Part shown: piece by piece, positions 9,001 to 13,569 of the stretch
How positions within the stretch are numbered: position 1 is the stretch's first letter
Layout: each line of letters opens with the position of its first letter
IMG/VR virus record: IMGVR_UViG_3300021335_002058
Location: 1-20,268 of that record
Length of the DNA stretch: 20,268 bases
Source: a virus
Strand: one strand, 5' to 3'
Notes under the pieces: generated by a model
Told to the model about the DNA's origin: nothing
Database searches by the model: none
Seen by the model: the letters and a program-made list of their open reading frames with translations, nothing else
Program-made: the position numbers and the translations under genes

Positions 9001-11986
9001 TACTGGAATTACCTCTGTTGATGGTTCATATATTAAATCAGATTTTGATATCAACCAAAATCAATTACCAAGAGGTGGTTTAATTGTTTCTCTCGGATCC
9101 ACAACTGGACTGGGATATGCCCAATTGACAGGATCTATAGTTGGTCTCATTACAGATTCATCTGGATCTATTATTGATATTCTTACTTCACCATCAAGAA
9201 ATAGAGATTATGCAATCCAAACAGCATCTTATGATAATGTTTCAGGTATTTTAAATATAACCACTGTTGATAATAACACATTTGAAGAGAATGATTTAAT
9301 TCAACTAGAAGGACTTGAATTTTCTTGTGCTGCACCACACGCTGGTGTTACTACAACTATTTTCCCAGACGGATCTAGTCCATCAGGATTTACCTTCTCT
9401 GTTGAAAGTAAGTATTCTAACAATAACTTTGATATTAACGTTGGAGTTTCTACAATCCCACACACTTATGTTGGATTTGGAACTGCATATGAGTACTTAG
9501 ATAATTTAAATAATGGTTCTGGATATAGAGGTCCAGTTTCTGTTGCAGTTACTGATGCATCATATGCAGGTTCTGGTGCAGAAATATCTGCCACTGTTGG
9601 TGCGGGAGGAACACTCACGTTTACAATTGATCAACCAGGAACTGGATATTTGAATCCAATACTCAATATTCCAAATCCAATCTACGAAAATATGCAGATT
9701 GTTGGAAAATCGAGACTTGGAATTGGAACTACAACTGATACTGGAAGCAATTTACTATTAAATTTGTCTGTTGGTCAAAATAGTAATCCAATTTTTAATG
9801 ACAGATTTGCAGATGCTGCCAATTTAATTGAGGCAAATAAAGAACTAATTGCTGAAGTTGCAGTTGGTAGAATGCTTGCAGCGTTCCCATCATTTACAAT
9901 TCCCAATGGAAATCAAAACTGCATTGATGATATTGTAGATGTATTGGAATCAATTTCATATAATTTGAGATATGGTGGAAATGACTTAGTATATGATGCT
10001 GCAAATCTTTACATTACAGGCGCTCATGTCGCTGGAGAAGAGGCAGAATCTGTATATGCCTATGAAGAAGCAAAGAGTATGGCAATTGAAGCAATGACCA
10101 ACGTTCAAATAACGATTGGTGGATACTCAAATAAAATCCAAGTGTTTGACTTGAGTATTACTGCAGATCCACAAACTGGATTTAATACAGATCCCAATTC
10201 TTGTGCAAATGTTGCATCTGCAATTGAAACTTATGTTGGAATTGTTACCAATGCGATTGATAGTTCAACATTACCATCTCAAAGAACTGTGGCACCTGGT
10301 TCTTTGTATGAGGTTAATGGTTTTACAATAGCAAGACCAGGGCATTCATTCAATGTCGGTGATAAGTTTACGGTTGTTGGATTGGTCACAGATGCTAGAT
10401 TGTCCGAACCAATTTCTGAATTTGAATTAGAAGTCGTTGAAATATTCAATGATTTCTTTGCTGGTTGGCAATTTGGAGAACTTGATTATATTGATAGTTT
10501 TAAGAATCTGCAGGATGGAAGCAGAACAAGATTCCCATTATTCTACAATGGCGAACTTATAAGTTTTGAAAAAGAAGAAGAGAGTGAACTCTCATCCCTA
10601 ATTGATTTGGATTCAATATTAATCATATTTGTTAATGGTGTCATTCAATCTCCTGGGATTGCATATCGCTATGAAGGTGGAACCTCAATTAATTTTGATA
10701 GAGCACCAGATGTTGATGATGAAGTAGATGTATTTTTCTATGTTGGCGATAGAAATGTTGATATTGATCAATCAGATATTAGAGAAACTATTAAAAAAGG
10801 TGACGGAGTATTCATCAAGAAAAATCCTACAATATTAGGAACTAAATCTCAAGAAAGAAATAGAACTGTAGTTGATTTATCAACATCAGACACTATAGAA
10901 ACTGATATCTATACTGGTTTTGGTATAGATGACGTAAACGAAAGAGCTCTTGAATGGATTAAGCAAAAATCTGATTTGGTAATTAATAATGAAAATGTAT
11001 CAAAGGCTAGACCAATTTATGAGCCAAGAATATTCCCAACGGCAAAGGTTATTGGAAGTATAGATTCTTCATCTACAAGTATATTTGTAGATGAGGCAAG
11101 ACATTTCTTCATCGAAGAAGATATTTTCAATGAGGTAATTTCTAATGTTAGTGCTTTAGTTGTTGACAATACACCAATCATTGCAGCAGCTGCAACTGCA
11201 GTTGTCAGTGCTGCTGGAACAATACAGTCTATTGATATTACACAATCTGGTTCTGGATACATTGGTGATGAAACTATTTCTATAGCACATCCAGGATTTA
11301 GAAATGATGTTGGAATTGAAACAACGACGGCAACAGCGACTCTGAATATTTCTAACGGTATTGTAATAGGTGCTACTATTGGTAATGTTGGTGCTGGATA
11401 TACACCAAGTGCTCCACCAAGTGTATTAATCAAATCTCCAGACTTTAAGTTTGAACAATTTAATGGAATTGAGTTATATCAAGGATTCTCAGGAATCATC
11501 ACTGGAATTACTACCAGTGCAGGAACAGGTGGAAATCCAATGGCATTAAACTTCTTCTTTAGGGCAGATATTTCTGATGCCATTGATTTACAGATTGGAT
11601 ATCCAGTATTAATTAATGACACTACCCATGGTGATGGTGTGATATCAATTAATTCTTCAGAATCTGATGTTGTTGGTATTGGAACTTCATTCTTTGATAA
11701 TGTATATGTTGTAAATGATAAATTCAATGTTGGTCCAATATGCGATATCACTTGCAATATTTCTGCAGCAAGTGAAGCATCAGTTGTATCAATCGTTGGT
11801 ACTGGAATAACTGGAGATTATCTTGGTAAAATGTCTTGGGGTAGATTATATCAATATTCAAACAGATTAAATCCTGTTTCTATTGCAGTTACTGGACTTA
11901 CTGTTGATAGTGGATTGTCAACTTTCCCAACAATACAAAGACGTGGATATGGATTCTTAAATGCTGGTGGAATAGCAATTAGTTAA
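2..11986 (+). CDS. Giant modular virion structural protein with YHYH-type domain, gp7 position (5' partial)
   Basis: Probable baseplate or tail-fibre component of a T4-like myovirus. The frame is open from base 2 to a TAA at 11984-11986, giving 3,994 codons with no internal stop. The codons before the TTG at base 80 continue in frame in the same style, so the true start lies outside the window. Residue numbers here count the codon at base 2 as 1. A YHYH-type domain spans about 915-1040: YHYG at 930-933, then HSPIIGWAYDGNPIYGPYG, then GRYCRTPEFP. Seven sites or clusters of GxGY repeats, at least six 'HGF..GD.V.Y' modules and three 'F.NGV.Q' motifs fill most of the rest. A helical stretch lies at about 3266-3369. 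No signal peptide or membrane segment is seen. The next gene is gp8, so this gene sits where gene 7 does in T4. T4 gp7 has about 1,030 residues, so equivalence is positional only. Function as a virion protein is confident; its exact role is not known. Confidence 0.93.
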   Translation, partial: SVDIITRNAKVYYRIGLFIGYSDDILLENNFTLPGKSRVIGDVYVGSTVITVDTTIGYPDSGQLSCGNNTITYTSKSINQFFGCSGVSENIIDGDLIIEDDIVFGYVGGDINRKVDLRLSAIVSSYKQIDEIISSEKGDQIFIRNSGYKIQNPETDKTYAEIFGNSWIYNTSTRYRVSEIDNNTIFKLSSKIDKSSLKVNDTVNIYQRNDNVPYASNGTILAVDVENNTVEINIPGFVSETGILYDIKRVLEKSSSTGVSIDNGNNVYTANVTNLYVNDELEFSYVASNSLPEYNIQKNIISYQIPNGTTTYLGGYDQNTDRYTTIVFPTTIPEFIDGDKITYKAESPLLGLENGREYFIRIVSPNSIRLYASYIITGAEDSYLRFNVAESLGIHKFIISRHSGETLSYNPILRKFPLTQDLSGKNQSKNDIGESGLLINGLEISSPVSRDKIYYGPLSSIDILNPGQDYDVVNPPEVILSAGAGTTALFQPVISGSVKEVLVDPQEFGIDKVFSLTLSGGNGSGCILEPIFTEKVTQLNFDARSITNGGGLDSVDNTITFLDVHNLSSGDEIVYDQLSNSSPVITDGPNNLVDSSSYFVRVVNTSTVKLFNTKNDSILGINTIGISNTPSAGIHALKTLPLKNIGRIRVVNSGSEYQNRKLIVKPTGISTVENTINWNNHGFNTGDIVEYLNDQTPISGLSTSNQYSIKKVNNDSFKLYDVGIGATIKENVERDIITNLTDFGSGYHIFKYPDIVVSASVGYAGTVQGSLTFTPIITGGIVDGYMYESGVGYGSSTLNFHRKPKISILKGSNCQLRPIIENGSIRTVQVLSTGSGYGKNPEISVVDSKNIGTGAILRPIVSDGKVINVLVIQGGIGYDENTTTINIADKGINALIDANVRSIKLNDIPRFGQYKLSDRRNRDVLTLSAYHYGQDLSSNFLDDGTNHSPIIGWAYDGNPIYGPYGFEDPNTFGSDIKQLSPSYVIDQSNIENRPVDSDFAFGTFIEDYKYVKGSGDLDEHNGRYCRTPEFPSGIYAYFATVQINPQTGQLSGKYPYFIGKTFRNEVLSENNFLDHSFDFNSSNLVRNVFPHKLGDPNAENDYIDESYETYRQVSEVVSTSIGKIDNIKIINPGDDYKVNENLVLDQREGTGFSAFISKVFGKNILNVNTTIEEYSNLSFEWNSDKSITIANIPYTNLDIDDGDYITVSGLSTNVSKLNNLPFQCSVEKQSGPISIAKTIPENLDPNGSFENAYVTTIPSFVSAGSSCIINGESFRILNVYEDFNLLKLRRFAVGSAHSETSAITFIPDRIKVNTKVSEDFISKHNTFTYFNAKRSVGVGTTAGLFEEKIYSVGIKTEAIGVPIRTIYIPNHGFTTGQELIFTKDSTVGVAALIVGNDETTLNTFGLPNLVTNSDTVYAINKGPNHIGLTTQVGLTTGNGLYFYTDGSDNYEYGLRTNYDQLTGSISKIVSEIETEFEHGLVEGDEITLSVVPEVNAGVGIGSTQVRLHIDGSRLLVNKTTFSSSDVNTSENTITISEHGYNDGDKVYYAGNSLISGVEEGEYYIRYFTRDKIKLCKSTYDLIFGNIDVDFGSTGGSSQSLSLINPPIEVAKNNKLVFNLGDESLSGYEFGFYYDHEFNSEFTSTNDAFEYNVEELGIGIGLTLSSYVLSYTDSLPILYYNVRKSGFINTSDVSVRNYNQIKYVKSNKFDGTYPVVNVSAGRTFQVSPVFTPPLLSLTESNTSTLEYTTSSTNVSGPIADFKILSKGFGYKTLPFLDKIETENGKNASILVESDDIGRVNEVRIIDPGFDYSPDKTLRPESSTPYPITLLNADSGVRVDIIDGGSQYLSSPDLVLINNDTREVVDTESFEATAPSGKITNISLIQNLNGLADTTHTLFAVNNSNGVGISSIVGGPTGVVTCSLVTPFIGFSTSIFSVGEKVFVENIENQVGDTGEGYNSSNYGYQFFEVLDYINTNPAVLKYKLPETATNPGLAKTFQLGYAQIISSKNYPTFEFIQERPLFKVGEVLFVSEDGGNSFVKTDLKVTSSRKDFIKVSGSYELVKGYVIRGEITGYKGTIENNTTNRAKYEINFSNVEYYGWANDIGKLSEEYQVIPDNDYYQNMAYAIKTSIPFEDCIDPVNSIVHPVGLKNFVDVGITSSVLLGKDSTLQSEANIVLDVKSERRVDTINIFDIVTEVDILNTNPQKSKYIRTKNKKFTDYVICKTNRALQIDNISSLFTSKESSLGFTILDEMQEDYARYLVQIINPDTNEIQLTEVIATNSTNNIFTTKRATLNSDTNFGTSEGAELGDIYGIFDSPEDTKKIVFAPTDQYDSDFDIKVLTSLFNFQQLGIGTVQKQTIGSVDLIASNVGVGITTLIPLENAIATFDRSNFGAVFATLFVENNETQEHSVVDYSAIYHDGEIYEAEFFLDNDSFNYSINQIGIVTTRLVGSNKIEIRVINDETSPLTVRSQIVSLTNTPGISTYYFDIPGQTPESVRTVRFESSEITSSGNSIGIVSTNIDSSSANSYIKVSTGSTFALHRLLLVHDTEKVYTTQLPFFSNDDISEAGIGTFGGEIVGSSVNLNFYPDLEYVGAGVTIQGFHEIYFNQLDLLNIPDELSYGSNTTKLFQTSYDGVNGSRSDKKQFPLNYKGTPIYQKTFAPNATTISLDGDGVATFNIPNHFFNTGEELTYTPTSSFDNVFSAIGIGLTADYLGVTTTLLPEKVYPIVLTQDTFKLSTRPDYASAGIAITITNYGTGNAHKLEMAKKLSKAVISLDGIVQQPISYTTVSHETLYNDSNVVSVGTTFFAMSGISSIQPRDILKIDDEYMKVVEVGLSSSSNGPIGLVAAGIAATIPCVAVERGVVGSGISSHTDGTEVRVYRGAFDIVESDIFFLDAPKGNARSERDNSNLPFPTSSFNGRVFTRSSYNENIVFDDISNSFTGIGQTYTITSNGINTTGLSNGNGIVFINGVFQTPTTDNNIGNNYELNINESAGISSIRFTGITSVDGSYIKSDFDINQNQLPRGGLIVSLGSTTGLGYAQLTGSIVGLITDSSGSIIDILTSPSRNRDYAIQTASYDNVSGILNITTVDNNTFEENDLIQLEGLEFSCAAPHAGVTTTIFPDGSSPSGFTFSVESKYSNNNFDINVGVSTIPHTYVGFGTAYEYLDNLNNGSGYRGPVSVAVTDASYAGSGAEISATVGAGGTLTFTIDQPGTGYLNPILNIPNPIYENMQIVGKSRLGIGTTTDTGSNLLLNLSVGQNSNPIFNDRFADAANLIEANKELIAEVAVGRMLAAFPSFTIPNGNQNCIDDIVDVLESISYNLRYGGNDLVYDAANLYITGAHVAGEEAESVYAYEEAKSMAIEAMTNVQITIGGYSNKIQVFDLSITADPQTGFNTDPNSCANVASAIETYVGIVTNAIDSSTLPSQRTVAPGSLYEVNGFTIARPGHSFNVGDKFTVVGLVTDARLSEPISEFELEVVEIFNDFFAGWQFGELDYIDSFKNLQDGSRTRFPLFYNGELISFEKEEESELSSLIDLDSILIIFVNGVIQSPGIAYRYEGGTSINFDRAPDVDDEVDVFFYVGDRNVDIDQSDIRETIKKGDGVFIKKNPTILGTKSQERNRTVVDLSTSDTIETDIYTGFGIDDVNERALEWIKQKSDLVINNENVSKARPIYEPRIFPTAKVIGSIDSSSTSIFVDEARHFFIEEDIFNEVISNVSALVVDNTPIIAAAATAVVSAAGTIQSIDITQSGSGYIGDETISIAHPGFRNDVGIETTTATATLNISNGIVIGATIGNVGAGYTPSAPPSVLIKSPDFKFEQFNGIELYQGFSGIITGITTSAGTGGNPMALNFFFRADISDAIDLQIGYPVLINDTTHGDGVISINSSESDVVGIGTSFFDNVYVVNDKFNVGPICDITCNISAASEASVVSIVGTGITGDYLGKMSWGRLYQYSNRLNPVSIAVTGLTVDSGLSTFPTIQRRGYGFLNAGGIAIS
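1376..1603 (+). repeat. GxGY-type module, first divergent copy
   Basis: The protein reads ILNPGQDY (tyrosine codon at 1409), followed by a P-P-E-V-I-L strand, a G-A-G-T-T-A spacer and a P-V-I-S-G-S-V-K-E-V-L-V strand. This is the same layout as the later GxGY copies, but the GxGY core has decayed to GQDY. Isolated divergent copies also occur at 1970 (NSGSEY) and 3407 (NPGDDY). Confidence 0.65.
2231..2700 (+). repeat. Tandem GxGY repeat cluster in the giant protein
   Basis: Four GxGY-type tyrosines fall at 2240 (GSGY), 2378 (SGVGY), 2510 (TGSGY) and 2633 (GGIGY), spaced 46, 44 and 41 codons apart. Each unit reads roughly G-x-G-Y, a P-x-I/V strand, G-x-x-A or Q-L-R-P, I-x-x-G-x-V/I, then a hydrophobic strand leading to the next G-x-G-Y. 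The regular alternation of short strands and glycine turns suggests a beta-solenoid or beta-prism shaft. The repeat is at protein level; DNA identity between units is low. Confidence 0.8.
2720..3190 (+). other. YHYH-type domain inside the giant structural protein
   Basis: The domain is recognised from three ordered blocks: YHYG (2789-2800), an HSP-IIGWAYDG-NPIYGPYG block (2840-2896), and a GRYCRTPEFPSGIYAYF block (3065-3115). These are the conserved blocks of the YHYH family, which occurs in secreted bacterial proteins and in large structural proteins of marine T4-like phages. The name-giving motif here reads Y-H-Y-G, so the second histidine is replaced by glycine. The biochemical role of the family is not settled. 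In the virion it may be a receptor-contact or metal-site domain, but that is inference. Confidence 0.8.
5270..5590 (+). repeat. Tandem GxGY repeat cluster, central copy
   Basis: Tyrosines of the motif fall at 5306 (KGFGY), 5429 (DPGFDY) and 5537 (DGGSQY), spaced 41 and 36 codons. The unit matches the cluster at 2231-2700 in layout: a strand before the motif, P-x-L/I after it, then a V-x-x-V-x-I-I-D strand. The later copies are more divergent at the second glycine. Confidence 0.72.
9497..9680 (+). repeat. GxGY repeat pair next to the helical segment
   Basis: NGSGY has its tyrosine at 9524 and PGTGY at 9647, exactly 41 codons apart. Between them lies GSGAEISATVGAGGTLTFTI, the standard middle of the module. 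The pair lies shortly upstream of the alpha-helical island that starts near 9797. Confidence 0.78.
9797..10108 (+). other. Alpha-helical island in an otherwise beta-rich protein
   Basis: Residues about 3266-3369 (from base 2) start NDRFADAANLIEANKELI and continue through a cysteine-containing CIDDIVDVLESISYNLR stretch to a run rich in A, E and M (EEAESVYAYEEAKSMAIEAM). The hydrophobic spacing and the lack of G, P and beta-branched runs mark it as helical, unlike everything around it. Similar 'DA..LI..NK.FI' segments are, from memory, common in large structural proteins of marine T4-like phages. It could be an oligomerisation or docking segment; this is inference. Confidence 0.65.
11186..11440 (+). 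repeat. C-terminal GxGY repeat pair of the giant protein
   Basis: SGSGY has its tyrosine at 11258 and VGAGY at 11399, spaced 47 codons. The first unit carries a short insertion around the HPGFRNDVG stretch. The second is followed by the conserved proline-rich turn TPSAPPSVLI. The gene ends about 550 bases further on. Confidence 0.75.
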
Positions 11987-11993
11987 AAATACA

Positions 11994-12001
11994 CATAAAT
12001 A
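11994..12001 (+). promoter_or_regulatory. Candidate T4-type late promoter upstream of the gp8-like gene
   Basis: CATAAATA in the 35-base gap matches the T4 late promoter consensus TATAAATA at seven of eight bases, and it lies 20 bases before the ATG of the gp8-like gene. T4-like phages read such elements with a gp55-type sigma factor and the sliding clamp. AT-rich DNA produces this string by chance fairly often; its place in the only non-coding gap is the main support. No such element precedes the next gene. Confidence 0.5.
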
Positions 12002-12002
12002 A

Positions 12003-12006
12003 AGGA
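12003..12006 (+). promoter_or_regulatory. Weak Shine-Dalgarno candidate for the gp8-like gene
   Basis: AGGA lies 15 bases upstream of the ATG at 12022, further than the usual 5-10 bases. A transcript starting from the late promoter at 11994-12001 would begin close to this site and could lose it. It would then matter mainly for read-through mRNA from the upstream gene. Confidence 0.35.
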
Positions 12007-12021
12007 AAAAGTTTAATAAAG

Positions 12022-13566
12022 ATGTCGGCAATTGTTACTGATCAATTTAGAATATTAAATGCTAGTAATTTTGTAGATTCAGTAAACCAATCTGACAATT
12101 CTTACTATGTGGTTATCGGATTGCCAAATTCGTCAACAGCTGTTGGATTTGGTAGATCTGAGGAATGGGATACAAATACCCCCGATCCAGAAGATAGTTT
12201 TTCGTATAATGCACATTTTGGTGATACCATCATGTATGGTAAAAAAATATCGTCTTCAAATATTAGAAGGATTGTAAGAAGATTAGATTGGGCTTCTGGA
12301 AATAGATACGAAATGTATCGTCATGATTACAGTTTGGAAAACAGATCTCCAATAAAAGATGCTACAAGATTATATGATGCAAATTATTATGTACTGAACT
12401 CTGATTTTAGAGTTTACGTTTGTATTGATAATGGTTCTGATGAGGATAGTCCTTCGGGAAACATATCTATAGATGAACCCAAGTTTACCGACTTGGAACC
12501 ATCAAAGGCAGGTGATAGTGGTGATGGATATCTTTGGAAATATCTTTTCACAATTTCTCCATCAGATGTAATTAAGTTTGATGATTTAGACTATATCACA
12601 GTTCCCGATAATTGGGAAAATAGTAGTGATTTTGGTAATAAGGCAGTTAGAGATTCTGCAAATTCATCTCTTAACTCAAATCAAATTAAAAAGGTATATA
12701 TTGCTGATAGGGGAAGCGGATATCAAAATGGTAGTCATGAAGTTGATATACTTGGAGATGGTTCTGGCGCAAGAGTAAGAGTTACTGTAGAATCTACACA
12801 AATTACAGATACTATCGTAGTTGCTGGTGGTAAAGGGTATAGTTGGGGTATTGTTGATCTAGGCAGTATTAACGGTAGTGCTGCAGGAAATTATGCAAAT
12901 TTAGTTCCTATTATTCCACCATCGTTAGGACATGGATATGATGTTTATAAAGAATTGGGTGCTGATAGAGTTCTAATTTATGCAAGATTTGATGATTCGA
13001 CTGAAAATTATCCAACTAATACTAGATTTGCCCAAGTTGGTATTATAAAAAATCCAACTTCTTTTGGTTCAGAATCTCTATATGAGGATAACACTTTTAC
13101 TAACTTATACTCTGTCATATTTAAATCACTTTCTGGAACTCCAACAATTGGTGAAAAAATTAGGCAATCAATAAATAACGAGGAAATTTTTGGATATGTC
13201 GCTTCATACGATGAAGAAACTAAAGTATTAAAATATTTTTATGATAGGTCATTATTTTTGAGACCTGATACGTCAGATTATGCTGGTGTTTCAACTGGTG
13301 CAAAATTCAATACGTTTAGATCGGATAACGCAAATATTTTTGGATTAGACTCTAATTTTAGTGGAGAAATTTTCCAAGAATTCAGTGGTATTACAACAAA
13401 TCCAAGTGGAACTAAAGTTATAAACTTGGGTGTCGCATTTAATAATGGATTTGCTGAACCTCAAATAAATACAGGGTCAGGTGATTTATTGTATATCGAC
13501 AATAGATCTGAAATTGTTAGAAACTCTCGCCAAAAAGAAGACATTAAGATTGTACTGGAATTTTAA
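12022..13566 (+). CDS. gp8: Baseplate wedge protein gp8-like
   Basis: Homologue of T4 gp8, which dimerises in each baseplate wedge and contacts gp6, gp7 and gp10 during wedge assembly. Matching blocks, compared with T4 gp8 from memory, are AIVTDQFRI (residues 3-11), GFGRSEEW (42-49), RRLDW (67-71), GDGYLWKYLF (167-176), DYITVP (190-195), FAQVGIIKNP (336-345) and a C-terminal SGDLLYIDNR...I.IVLEF block (486-514). The protein has 514 residues against 334 in T4. The extra length lies in two places: about 205-295, which holds two GxGY repeats (GSGY to 234, GKGY to 273), and about 350-480, with a GEKIRQ...GYVASYDEETKVLKY module. The ATG at 12022 is chosen because the conserved block begins two codons later. 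It follows the giant gene by 35 bases and precedes the next gene by 3, consistent with one late transcript. Confidence 0.95.
   Translation: MSAIVTDQFRILNASNFVDSVNQSDNSYYVVIGLPNSSTAVGFGRSEEWDTNTPDPEDSFSYNAHFGDTIMYGKKISSSNIRRIVRRLDWASGNRYEMYRHDYSLENRSPIKDATRLYDANYYVLNSDFRVYVCIDNGSDEDSPSGNISIDEPKFTDLEPSKAGDSGDGYLWKYLFTISPSDVIKFDDLDYITVPDNWENSSDFGNKAVRDSANSSLNSNQIKKVYIADRGSGYQNGSHEVDILGDGSGARVRVTVESTQITDTIVVAGGKGYSWGIVDLGSINGSAAGNYANLVPIIPPSLGHGYDVYKELGADRVLIYARFDDSTENYPTNTRFAQVGIIKNPTSFGSESLYEDNTFTNLYSVIFKSLSGTPTIGEKIRQSINNEEIFGYVASYDEETKVLKYFYDRSLFLRPDTSDYAGVSTGAKFNTFRSDNANIFGLDSNFSGEIFQEFSGITTNPSGTKVINLGVAFNNGFAEPQINTGSGDLLYIDNRSEIVRNSRQKEDIKIVLEF
12688..12920 (+). repeat. GxGY repeat pair inserted in the gp8-like protein
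   Basis: Two motifs, DRGSGY (tyrosine at residue 234) and GGKGY (273), are 39 residues apart, separated by VDILGDGSGARVRVTV. This is the same module seen in the giant upstream protein. It falls between the conserved DYITVP and FAQVGIIKNP blocks of gp8, where T4 gp8 has no such repeat as far as I recall. Confidence 0.75.
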
Positions 13567-13569
13567 AAA

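Noticed and set aside
11017-11757. Minus-strand frames of 138 and 92 codons near the end of the giant gene
   Set aside because: The longest antisense frame overlaps the C-terminal GxGY repeats; its V, A, P and I richness mirrors the sense repeats. No promoter or start signal is seen.
11987-12021. Possible terminator between the giant gene and the gp8-like gene
   Set aside because: The 35 bases are A-rich but contain no inverted repeat followed by a T run; nothing supports termination.
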